Shown here piece by piece: positions 56,003-63,503 of a stretch of DNA of 64,000 nt. Source of the DNA: Acetothermia bacterium UBA7521 (GTDB lineage: Bacteria; Bipolaricaulota; Bipolaricaulia; Bipolaricaulales; Bipolaricaulaceae); assembly GCA_002479455.1 (NCBI GenBank), contig DLNB01000028.1, forward strand, positions 5,227-69,226. Reading direction: 5' to 3'. Position 1 is the first letter of the stretch, and the number at the start of each line of letters is the position of its first letter. The position numbers and the translations under genes were made by a program. The notes beneath the pieces are model-generated. The model saw nothing but the letters and a program-made list of their open reading frames with translations, was not told the DNA's origin and did not search any database.

Positions 56003-57247
56003 CTAGTAAGCGGCCTGCGCCGCGGCCTCGATGTCCGCGAGGACCCGAGCCAGCGGCACGCCGGACACGTAGTCGAGAACGCCCTTCCAGAACGCGCCCG
56101 ACCCCACCGCAGCTGGCATGAGATCCGAGGCGTCAAAGCGGAAGATCTCGGCGCCCTTTAGGATCTCCGCGGCCTGAGCGGTGAGCTGATCGGGGTAGAT
56201 CCCCGGATCCACGTTCACGTTCGTGGCCAGCTTGCCCAACGCCCCGCACCAGATGGCCTGGGCCTCAGGCGAGGCCAGGTACTGGACGAACGCCCGTACG
56301 TCGGGCGTGTCACGGAACGCGCTGATGAGGTCCCCCGCTCCGAGGAGCGGCGTCCCCCACTGTGGGTCAATCGGGGGAAACACGAAGAACGCCACGTCTC
56401 GGTCGAGATTGAGCTGAGGGTGAGCATTGGCGATGAAGCTCTTGATGAATGTGGCCTGGCGGTGGAAGTAGGCACCCGGAGTGAGATCCCACAGGACAGC
56501 CGGGGAGTCGCCGAAGTTGATGGACAGAACGCCCGTCGTGCCCCCGTAGACGTAGGACTCGTTGCGAACGATCGATCCGAACAGCTCAAACGCCCGTTTC
56601 ACCGCCGGGTGGGTCCACGGGATTTCGTGGGCCACCCACTGGTCGTAGAGGTCCGGACCCGCGGTCCGAAGCATGATGTCCTCGATCCAGTCCGTTCCCG
56701 CCCAACCCGAGGCAGCACCCGACTCGAGGCCCACCGCCCACGGCGTTTTGCCTCGGGCGGCGAGGGTCTGGGTGACGTACATCAGCTCGTTCCACGAGTC
56801 TGCCGGGGCCAGTCCCTCTGCGTAGAGCGCGTCAGGGTTGTACCACACGAGGGACTTCAGGTCGGCGGAGATGAAGATCCCGTAGACCTTCCCGCTGACG
56901 GTGGCCAGGTCCACGAACGCCTTGGGGAACTGGTTGAGGTCCACGATCCCGTCCAAGGGGATCACCGCCCCGCGGCCCACGAACTCCGCCATCTGGCCGG
57001 GGTTGGGCATCCCCGCGAGGTCCGGCGGGTTCCCAGCGGCCACACGGGTGGAGAGGATCGCGGGGAGGTCTCTCCCCACGCTCTCTACCCGGACCGCGAT
57101 CCCGGTCTTGGCCGTGAACCCGTCCGCCACCTTCTGGAACGCCGCGAGCTCATCCCCGCTCCACAGAACCATGATCGTCACTGCACCGTGGGCAAGGCCG
57201 GCAACCAGACCCGCCAACAACAGACCAACCAACAGTCGCTTTGTCAT
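56003..57247 (-). CDS. Sugar ABC transporter substrate-binding protein
   Basis: A 414-residue extracytoplasmic solute-binding protein (family 1). Signal peptide LLVGLLLAGLVAGLAHG; then TIMVLWSGDELAAFQKVADG and LDGIVDLNQFPKAFVDLATV, PADSWNELMYVTQTLAARGK typical of CUT1 binding proteins. No lipobox is present, so it is periplasmic or loosely held. ATG at 57247 follows AAGGAGG, which overlaps the end of the regulator gene. Substrate probably an alpha-glucoside such as trehalose, by context only. Confidence 0.9.
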   Translation of the reverse strand: MTKRLLVGLLLAGLVAGLAHGAVTIMVLWSGDELAAFQKVADGFTAKTGIAVRVESVGRDLPAILSTRVAAGNPPDLAGMPNPGQMAEFVGRGAVIPLDGIVDLNQFPKAFVDLATVSGKVYGIFISADLKSLVWYNPDALYAEGLAPADSWNELMYVTQTLAARGKTPWAVGLESGAASGWAGTDWIEDIMLRTAGPDLYDQWVAHEIPWTHPAVKRAFELFGSIVRNESYVYGGTTGVLSINFGDSPAVLWDLTPGAYFHRQATFIKSFIANAHPQLNLDRDVAFFVFPPIDPQWGTPLLGAGDLISAFRDTPDVRAFVQYLASPEAQAIWCGALGKLATNVNVDPGIYPDQLTAQAAEILKGAEIFRFDASDLMPAAVGSGAFWKGVLDYVSGVPLARVLADIEAAAQAAY

Positions 57248-57250
57248 GTT

Positions 57251-58366
57251 CTACCTCCTTTTCCTCTTCGAAGCCGTGCTTCTTGGTGCTTGGGATGTGC
57301 TCCGCCCTCTCTCACCTCCTTCATGCGCAAGCAGTTCTTCTGGGTTGTCGCGCAGGTGCTGCACAACGGCGACCGCTGCGCCGCAGGCCGCTGTCGTCCC
57401 GCGCGCCACGGCGCGGGTTACCTTATGCAGATCCGGAAACTCCCCGACGAGAGCCTCGCGAAGGCGACGGCGGCAACCGGCAATGAACGCTTCCTCGTCC
57501 TCTCCCAACAGCTCGGCGTGGATGACGATCAGGGTGGGGTCGAGGAGGGTCACCGCATGGACGAGAACGCCGACCGCCCTGTCCACGAGCATCTCGAAGC
57601 GCTTGTCGTGGGCCCGGTTCTTCAACTCCTCTCCCGTCACGAACGCCCGGTACAGGGAACCCCCGTGGCCGTGCCCCCCGCGGTACGCGCGCCCGTCCAC
57701 GAGAAGGCTTGCCCCGAACCGTACATCGCCCGAAAGACCGGGACGGAGCGCAATGTAGAGCAGAGCGCCCTCCTTCCAACCCAGAGCGTGTGCTTCGGCC
57801 ATGGCCATGAGGTGCGTGTCGTGGTGAACGTGGACTCGGGTGGAGATCTCCCGCTCCAACGCGTTCTGGACCGCCACTCGGTGCCAGGAGGGCATCGTCG
57901 CTCCGGCAAAGGTCGCCACCCCATCGGTGACGAATGCCGGGAGGGCAACGCCCAGCCCTCCCACCCGAGGCCACGGGACGCCGAGCGAATCCATCCACTC
58001 TGTAAGGGTTTCTCCCACTTCGCGCAGGAGGGCGAGCGGGTCCCGTTGACCGTCGTCCACATCCAGCGTCAGACGGTGGAGCGGCTCCCCCCATAGGTCT
58101 GACACAACGAAGCTAAGCTGGGGAAGCTCGAGGTCAACTCCGACCACAACACACGTGTCCCCGTTCACTCGGAACACCGTGGCCGGCCGGCCGCCTCCCT
58201 CGGAACGTGTCCCCGCAGGAGCGACGAGCCCGCGGTTCATGAGCTCGGAGAGGGCCTTGTCCAGCGTGGGACGCGACAGTCCGAGGGAAGACTCGAGGGC
58301 CCGGCGGGTCGTCCCGTCGGGGGTCCACAACTCCCGAAGCAGCGTGTGGATCGTGTTGTTTCTCAT
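57251..58366 (-). CDS. ROK-family transcriptional repressor
   Basis: About 371 residues. The N-terminal winged helix (LLRELWTPDGTTRRALESSL, LSRPTLDKALSELMNRGLVA) is followed by a ROK sugar-binding domain (VVGVDLELPQLSFVVSDLWG; LGVALPAFVTDGVATFAGAT; HVHHDTHLMAMAEAHALGWK). The kinase ATP motif and zinc-binding Cys set are lacking, so this is a NagC/XylR-like regulator. The C-terminal 25 residues are basic and low-complexity. ATG at 58366 has no ribosome site; its stop codon lies inside the ribosome site of the binding-protein gene. It is the first gene of the sugar operon and probably represses it. Confidence 0.9.
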   Translation of the reverse strand: MRNNTIHTLLRELWTPDGTTRRALESSLGLSRPTLDKALSELMNRGLVAPAGTRSEGGGRPATVFRVNGDTCVVVGVDLELPQLSFVVSDLWGEPLHRLTLDVDDGQRDPLALLREVGETLTEWMDSLGVPWPRVGGLGVALPAFVTDGVATFAGATMPSWHRVAVQNALEREISTRVHVHHDTHLMAMAEAHALGWKEGALLYIALRPGLSGDVRFGASLLVDGRAYRGGHGHGGSLYRAFVTGEELKNRAHDKRFEMLVDRAVGVLVHAVTLLDPTLIVIHAELLGEDEEAFIAGCRRRLREALVGEFPDLHKVTRAVARGTTAACGAAVAVVQHLRDNPEELLAHEGGERGRSTSQAPRSTASKRKRR

Positions 58367-58388
58367 TTTGGTGAAAACTTTTACAAAA
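58366..58388 (-). promoter_or_regulatory. Probable ROK operator
   Basis: The core GTGAAAACTTTTAC (58371-58384) is an inverted repeat (GTGAAAA facing GTAAAAG in reverse complement), flanked by TTTTG and AAAA. It covers the predicted transcription start (about 58384) and the region directly before the repressor ATG. This is the usual place for an autorepressor site. Confidence 0.6.
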
Positions 58389-58390
58389 CG

Positions 58391-58419
58391 AATGTACTCC
58401 TTTTCCGGTCGCCCGTCAA
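58391..58419 (-). promoter_or_regulatory. Promoter of the ROK/sugar/AOR operon
   Basis: On the minus strand, TTGACG (58419-58414) and TACATT (58396-58391) are separated by 17 bp, the best sigma-A-like promoter in the window. The predicted start falls within the operator, and the leader would be about 18 nt. Confidence 0.7.
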
Positions 58420-58788
58420 CCCTTCGAGTTAACCGAGCGGGGGCAACGATGGGCCTACCGATGTATCGGAAAGATGTCCAGACTCCGGGAGAGGTCCTGC
58501 AACCCAACAGAGGGAGAGAAGATCATCCTGCTCCTTCATCGTGGATAGCTGCCTCTCAATCCTGGGTCTGCTTCGGATGGGTAGACAGAAACCCGTCGCC
58601 CCCGGCACGGTTTTGGTGCGAGGGCGCGATGTCCATCGGATCCATTTCTGTTGACAGCTGTCGCATCCGGCGTTGGAACTAGGGTCATGCCGCCTGGAAT
58701 GCCTCGACCTCCCCGGGTCGCGTCGACGGTGTCGTACTGCAAGGCCTGATTTCCGACTCCCAGGATCCGCACCGGCTCTTGCAGGGCC
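58420..58788. other. Intergenic region, nothing recognised
   Basis: About 370 bases between the sigma factor gene and the sugar operon promoter. I find no gene, no long hairpin and no member of the repeat families described elsewhere. Frames covering it have no protein-like composition. Confidence 0.5.
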
Positions 58789-59799
58789 TCACTCGAGGCG
58801 CCGGAGGTGCTGCGTGAAGAGATCCATCTCGGCCTTGATCTTCGCCAGCGCACGCTCTTCGATCCGCGACACGGCCTGGGGACTGATGTCCATCTGTTCA
58901 GCGATGGCCCGTTGCGAGAGCGGTTTCTGATGCTCGCCCTTGAGATCCAGCCCGTAGCGCAGGCAGATCACCTCTTTCTGCTTCTGGGTGAGAGACACCC
59001 CGATCACCCTCCGCAGGCTGCTCTGAAGACAAGGGTCGAGTCCCTTTTCGGAAGAGGGCGCGCTCTCATCCGCGATGAGGCTTATCACGCTACGGCCGCT
59101 TTCCTCCAATGCCTCGAACGAAATCAGCTGCCGGCCTGCGATCATCACCTTCAGAAGGTCGTAGACCTTGTCCAAGGGGATCCCTATCTCGCTGGCGATC
59201 TCCTCGGGAGTCGGATGGCGATTCAGCCCATCCTCCAGTTTCCTGGTCACCAGCTTGAACTCCTTCAGCTCCTTAAGTCGTGATTCCGGGATCCTCGCCG
59301 CCCCCGTCCACCACCGGCCGAGGGCCAGTTGGATCTCGCGCCGGATCCACCACACGGCATAGGAGCTGAACTTGCACCCCTTTCTCCAGTCGAACCTATC
59401 CACCGCTTTGATCAGCCCGACCTGGCCCTCCTGGAAGAGGTCATCCCACAGGTAGATGAAGCCGCGGAACTCGGTGCGCAGGATGTGCCCGATGAGCCCT
59501 TGGTTGGCGATGATCAGCTGCTCTCGCGCAGCCTTGTCGTCCATCTCGATGCGCTTGGCCAGCTCGATCTCGTCTTCCCTCGTGAGTCTCGCGACCGAGC
59601 CTTCGGTGCGCTGACGAAGGGCGGTGGCCGTCATACCTGCGTCAACTCTTCTCCGGCGCGGATGGGCCCTGCGTCGCCAGGACTCGCCATCGCTGCCCGG
59701 ATCGACTCCACTGGCCCCACGGTGATCATCGTGCATTGCTGGGCCGAGAGTCCCCAGGCCGCCCGAAGAGTTAGCATCGTCCCGAGGTCTGCTCATCAT
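58789..59799 (-). CDS. RNA polymerase sigma-70 family factor (group 2/3)
   Basis: About 336 residues. LTREDEIELAKRIEMDDKAA is region 1.2; DLFQEGQVGLIKAVDRFDWR and KFSSYAVWWIRREIQLALGR are regions 2.2-2.4 for -10 recognition; LNRHPTPEEIASEIGI is region 3; LSQRAIAEQMDISPQAVSRI is the region 4 helix-turn-helix. A stress- or growth-phase sigma of the RpoS/SigA-like kind. ATG at 59799 has GAGGTGG upstream, giving a low-complexity Gly/Arg-rich N-terminus of about 55 residues; ATG at 59634 would begin just before region 1.2 but has only a weak ribosome site. Confidence 0.88.
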   Translation of the reverse strand: MMSRPRDDANSSGGLGTLGPAMHDDHRGASGVDPGSDGESWRRRAHPRRRRVDAGMTATALRQRTEGSVARLTREDEIELAKRIEMDDKAAREQLIIANQGLIGHILRTEFRGFIYLWDDLFQEGQVGLIKAVDRFDWRKGCKFSSYAVWWIRREIQLALGRWWTGAARIPESRLKELKEFKLVTRKLEDGLNRHPTPEEIASEIGIPLDKVYDLLKVMIAGRQLISFEALEESGRSVISLIADESAPSSEKGLDPCLQSSLRRVIGVSLTQKQKEVICLRYGLDLKGEHQKPLSQRAIAEQMDISPQAVSRIEERALAKIKAEMDLFTQHLRRLE

Positions 59800-59971
59800 C
59801 GCCACCTCGTGCCCATGATAGCGAGCCGGGAGGTCGAGTGACGCGTGTGCAATCTGCCCTAGCTGCCCGTGTGTGAACAGTTCGCTGAGCCCTCGGCCAC
59901 CTGTCTGCCCTGCCTGCAGCAGGCAGGCGGCAGGCCAGGCGCGGAGAGGGTCGGACTCCCCGCGGCTCGTA

Positions 59972-60045
59972 CCGTGGTCCGTTCTCCGTGAACCGTCCTC
60001 CGTGAACCGAAGGTCCGTGGCACGGACTACGGATCACGGATAACC
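59972..60045. repeat. Periodic-arm hairpin (CCGTGAAC type)
   Basis: The left arm has CCGTGGTCCGTTCTCCGTGA then ACCGTCCTCCGTGAACCG; the right arm has CACGGACTACGGATCACGGA then TAACCGG. Words of the type (T)CCGTGAAC repeat four to five times. Its right half is shared with 63769-63819 as part of a 131-bp direct repeat. Confidence 0.75.
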
Positions 60046-60125
60046 GGGCACGAATCACTGTCCCCAAGGCCCGTGTGCGGCAGATCCGCCGACCCAGCGG
60101 TCTCTCACACAAGCTCCTAGCGGGT
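59995..60125. repeat. 131-bp direct repeat, copy 1 (pairs with 63769-63899)
   Basis: Equal in length to 63769-63899 and identical at all but about eight to ten positions, from GTCCTCCGTGAACCGAAGG to AAGCTCCTAGCGGGT. It joins a periodic-arm hairpin to a conserved module (GATCCGCCGACCCAGCGG then TCTCTCACACAAGCT) distantly like that at 278 and 5142. The two copies bracket the AlbA_2/Fic region. Confidence 0.88.
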
Positions 60126-60142
60126 TCCCTCCGAGCGCCCTC

Positions 60143-60247
60143 GCCGACGGTGTAAGGGACAAGCTGGGCGAGCTGGGGGTCAAGCTCCGCGACGGGCCCG
60201 AGGGAACCACCTGGGCCATCCGCCCGCTGTCTCTCGGCAGCCCCTAA
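60143..60247 (+). pseudogene. 3' fragment of a cysteinyl-tRNA synthetase gene
   Basis: An open stretch ending at TAA (60245-60247) translates as ADGVRDKLGELGVKLRDGPE then GTTWAIRPLSLGSP. The pattern ADxxRDxLxxxGVxLxDxPxGTTW is the C-terminal signature of CysRS. No more of the gene is present upstream; the sequence before it is the 131-bp repeat. It looks like a gene end cut off by insertion or rearrangement. Confidence 0.65.
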
Positions 60248-60469
60248 CCCGGCCACGTCGCGGGACGCCGGCCGGACGGTCCCTCCACGTCTGCAGAGGA
60301 GCCTCCCGCACCAGCGTGACGGACCGCTACACCGCTCCTCCCTCCCAGCGCATGCCGCGCGCCGCCGGTTGAGAGGAGGAGGGGAGAAACGCTCTGCCAT
60401 AGCCGTGTCGTGGGCACTCGGTCCGGGGACGGGGGGAGGGAGTTGGCCCGATGCGCCGCGAGGACGGCA

Positions 60470-60770
60470 GACCCTGCTCACGAGTTCGGGCGGAGGGAAC
60501 CGGGTACGGGGAGGCTCCGCCTCATCGAGGTCAAGGTCCTCGCTGCCAGCGCGGACATGAGCACCGTGACGCGGGACGCGATCTCGACCAGACTCAACTG
60601 ACCTCGCGACCCGATCCTGACGATCGTCGGGTTCCGCAAGGAGCGTGCACGGCGGGTCTAGTACGTGCGGTGGCCGTCTGCGCGTTCCGGTGTCACCGTC
60701 GATTTGGAGGGTGCGGACGTGAACTCCTGCTTTGCCGAACTCGTCAAGCACGGCGGAAACCCGCGCTGAT
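60470..60770 (+). pseudogene. Decayed DUF3883-like domain
   Basis: One frame reads EFGRREPGTGRLRLIEVKVL and then STVTRDAISTRLN before a stop at 60599-60601. The pattern (D)PGTGxLRxIEVK...TVTxxEIxTALN is that of DUF3883, a C-terminal domain common on SNF2-type defence helicases. The following bases, in shifted frames with stops, give fragments such as ILTIVGFRKE. No intact helicase is present. Confidence 0.5.
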
Positions 60771-60865
60771 GGCTGGGATTCACACGAGCCGTGCCTCCGT
60801 CCGAGCTCGGAAGCCTAACACGGAATGCTGGGTTCCCGGAGCGCTTCCGAGTAGACTACAGAGTT

Positions 60866-62224
60866 ATGGACCTGGTAGATCTACTGAGGCGTCCTGAGGG
60901 GAAGACACTCGAGTTCAAGCGTGATCTCTCGTCCCCTGAAGGAGTCCTCAAGACCGTCGTTGCGTTTGCCAACACGGCGGGTGGGGTCGTTGTGATTGGC
61001 GTGCAGGACAAGACTCGGCATGTGGTGGGAATCCCCAAGCCGCGCGAGATTGAGGAGCGAGTCGCGAATCTGATCAGTGATAGCATCGCGCCGCGCTTGG
61101 TGCCTGACCTTCAGCTCTTGAGCTGGCGGAATCGGAGCGTAGTGGCAGTGGAGGTCTTCCCAAGCCCGATCCGGCCCTACCATGTTGTGCAGGAGGGAGA
61201 GGCCAGGGGAACCTATGTCCGTGTGGGGTCGACGAACCGGCGGGCAGACGCCGCGCTGATCCAGGAGCTGCGCCGGGTCGCCCAAGGTCAGTGCTTCGAC
61301 GAGCAGCCCATGCCCGAGCTGAACTCGGAAGCGATCGACTTCCGAGCTGCTTCCGAGTCGTTGGCCACATCCCGCCGCCTGGAGCGCCGGGATCTCCTCT
61401 CGCTCGGCTTGGTAGCGCGGTATCAGGGACGCCTGGTTCCCACGGTCGGGGGTGTGCTCCTATTCGGTCAGGAGCGTCTTCGGTTGTTTCCAGACGCGTG
61501 GATTCAGGCGGGATGGTTCGGCGGCACGGATCGAGCTCGCATCCTCGACCAGGCACAGCTTGTCGGCCATCCGCACGTGGCCATCGAGCAGGCGGTGACG
61601 TTCGTCCGCGAGCACATGCGGCGGGCAGCCGAGATCGGTCCTCTGCGTCGAAAGGACGTGTGGGACCTGCCACCGGAAGCTGTCCGAGAGACGATTGTCA
61701 ACGCCGTGGTCCACAGCGACTATTCCCAACAGGGCGCGCCGATCCGGGTGGCGCTGTACGACGATCGCCTCGAGGTCGAAAACCCCGGCCTCCTCCCGTT
61801 AGGTCTGACGGTAGATGACATCACGCGGGGGGTGTCCAAGCTTCGGAACCGCGTGATCGGGCGGGTGTTCCACGAGCTCAACCTGATCGAACAGTGGGGA
61901 AGCGGGATCCCCCGCATGATGCACGCGTGTCGCGATGCTGGACTGCCGGAACCAGCGTTCGAGGAGATAGCGTTCCGGTTTCGCGTTACCCTATTCAGCG
62001 TGCGGGCGTCGAGGCCAGCGTTCGACGAGCTGGACCAACGGATCCTCGACCTGCTGCGTGATGGAGAGGGCTGGGGCACGGCACAACTCGCTCAGGCTGC
62101 GGAGATCAGCACGCGGGCCATGCGGAGCCGGCTGGCGAGGTTGGCAGAGCTAGGCATCGTTGGCGTCGTCGGCTCAGGGCCTCGCGATCCCCGCCGGCGG
62201 TACCACATCCTGGAGGGCCGATGA
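60866..62224 (+). CDS. AlbA_2/HATPase_c_4 family DNA-binding regulator
   Basis: About 452 residues. The N-terminal AlbA_2 (Schlafen-like) domain has EFKRDLSSPEGVLKTVVAFA, NTAGGVVVIGVQDKTRHVVG and YVRVGSTNRRA; the middle has the degenerate GHKL ATPase segment RETIVNAVVHSDYSQQGAPI with EVENPGLLP; a C-terminal winged helix (ILDLLRDGEGWGTAQLAQAA) ends the protein. Such genes are common in defence islands and near mobile DNA; the biochemical role is unsettled. ATG at 60866 lacks a ribosome site. The stop overlaps the following DUF1156 remnant. Confidence 0.88.
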   Translation: MDLVDLLRRPEGKTLEFKRDLSSPEGVLKTVVAFANTAGGVVVIGVQDKTRHVVGIPKPREIEERVANLISDSIAPRLVPDLQLLSWRNRSVVAVEVFPSPIRPYHVVQEGEARGTYVRVGSTNRRADAALIQELRRVAQGQCFDEQPMPELNSEAIDFRAASESLATSRRLERRDLLSLGLVARYQGRLVPTVGGVLLFGQERLRLFPDAWIQAGWFGGTDRARILDQAQLVGHPHVAIEQAVTFVREHMRRAAEIGPLRRKDVWDLPPEAVRETIVNAVVHSDYSQQGAPIRVALYDDRLEVENPGLLPLGLTVDDITRGVSKLRNRVIGRVFHELNLIEQWGSGIPRMMHACRDAGLPEPAFEEIAFRFRVTLFSVRASRPAFDELDQRILDLLRDGEGWGTAQLAQAAEISTRAMRSRLARLAELGIVGVVGSGPRDPRRRYHILEGR

Positions 62225-62433
62225 TCGCCAAGAGGAAACTGATCGAGGTCGTGTTGCTCGCTGGAGGCCATCGACGTCGCCAGTGGACGGGAGTTGATCC
62301 GTCACGGCACCCGAGCAGGCTTCACCTGCGGTGGGCCCGGAGGCCGCGCGCCGCGGTGACGGGCAAGATCGACGTGCGCCTGCCTGCCGCGTCGCGGGAC
62401 GCGGCGCAGGCGGGGGAGGAGGCTGCCGCGTGA
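62221..62433 (+). pseudogene. N-terminal remnant of a DUF1156 DNA methylase
   Basis: The frame from ATG 62221 begins IAKRKLIEVVL and later reads RHPSRLHLRWARRPRAA; a second frame between them reads LEAIDVASGRELIRHGTRAG. Joined, they reproduce the DUF1156 N-terminal pattern (KLIEVxLPLEAIN...S...E..IRHGHPSxLHLWWARRPLAA) of large adenine-specific methylases, with two frameshifts. The rest of the gene is absent. The ATG overlaps the AlbA_2 stop, so the methylase was once the next gene of that operon. Confidence 0.7.
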
Positions 62434-63503
62434 CGTTCGCGCCGCGCTTCACGATCACGAACCCGATTGCTGCAGCGCTCACGCGGATCGAGCGGGCGCG
62501 CGGATTCCTAGACGCGGCGAAGCTCTCGGAGGACTGGATCCGGCGCATGGGGGAGCGGGCGCTCGTGCTCGAGGCGCACCACACGACGCATATCGAGGGG
62601 ACGCGGCTCACGCTCGAGCAGTCCGCGCGCCTGCTCGCCGGCGAGGCGGTGCCCGAGGCCGACCCGGACGATGCGCGCGAGTTGCTCAACTACCGCCGCG
62701 CGTTCGAGTTCGTCACCAGCTACCTGGGCGGCGGCGGGCCGATCACGGAGGGCCTGGTGCGCGAGATCCACCGGCGGCTCGTCGAGGGCGTGCGCGGTGG
62801 GGCGGCTGCCCCCGGCGAGTACCGCAAGGTCCAGAACTACGTGGTCAACTCGGCGACCGGCGAGGTGGTCTACACCCCGCCTCCGGCCCACGATGTGCCG
62901 ATCCTCATGCAGGAGATGGTGGAATGGCTAGACGAACCCGGGGACGTGCACCCGGTGCTCGTGAGCGGCGTTGCGCAGTTCCAGCTGGTCCACATCCACC
63001 CATTCCTCGACGGCAACGGCCGCACATCGCGCCTGCTCTCGACGCTCTGCCTGTACCGGGCAGGCTACGATCTCAAGCGGCTCTTCACGATCAGCGAGTT
63101 CTACGACCGCGATCGCCATGCGTTCTACCGGGCGATCCAGAGCGTGCGCGTGCGCGGCATGGACCTGACCGGCTGGCTCGAGTACTTCACTGGCGGCCTT
63201 GCCACCCAGCTCGACGAGGTCAAGGCGCGCGGGGAGCGTGTGATTCGCCGTGATCTCCTCGCTCGCACGCATGGACTGTCCGACCGGCAGGCGCTGGCGT
63301 TGGATCACTTGCTCGAGCACGAGCGGCTCACCATCCAGGACTACGGGGGCATCTGCCCGGGGGTCGCTCGTCGGACGCTCCAGCGGGATCTCAAAGTGCT
63401 GGTCGAGAAAGGGCTGGCCGAAGAGCGCGGATCCGGCCCCACCGACCCCACCCGGCACTACCGGCCAGGGCAGGCTCTCCGGCAGGCGAGAGCTTGGGAG
63501 TGA
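62430..63503 (+). CDS. Fic/DOC-family protein adenylyltransferase
   Basis: About 357 residues. The catalytic loop HPFLDGNGRTSR (His190) is perfect. The inhibitory helix motif TTHIEG (T/SxxxEG, Glu56) lies N-terminal, so this is a class II, self-inhibited Fic. EYRKVQNYVV, the flap before VYTPPPA, and a C-terminal winged helix (ILLARTHGLSDRQ-like segment at 275-340) are typical. It transfers AMP from ATP to Ser/Thr/Tyr of a target protein. GTG at 62430 follows GGGGAGGAGG and overlaps the DUF1156 remnant. Confidence 0.92.
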   Translation: MTFAPRFTITNPIAAALTRIERARGFLDAAKLSEDWIRRMGERALVLEAHHTTHIEGTRLTLEQSARLLAGEAVPEADPDDARELLNYRRAFEFVTSYLGGGGPITEGLVREIHRRLVEGVRGGAAAPGEYRKVQNYVVNSATGEVVYTPPPAHDVPILMQEMVEWLDEPGDVHPVLVSGVAQFQLVHIHPFLDGNGRTSRLLSTLCLYRAGYDLKRLFTISEFYDRDRHAFYRAIQSVRVRGMDLTGWLEYFTGGLATQLDEVKARGERVIRRDLLARTHGLSDRQALALDHLLEHERLTIQDYGGICPGVARRTLQRDLKVLVEKGLAEERGSGPTDPTRHYRPGQALRQARAWE

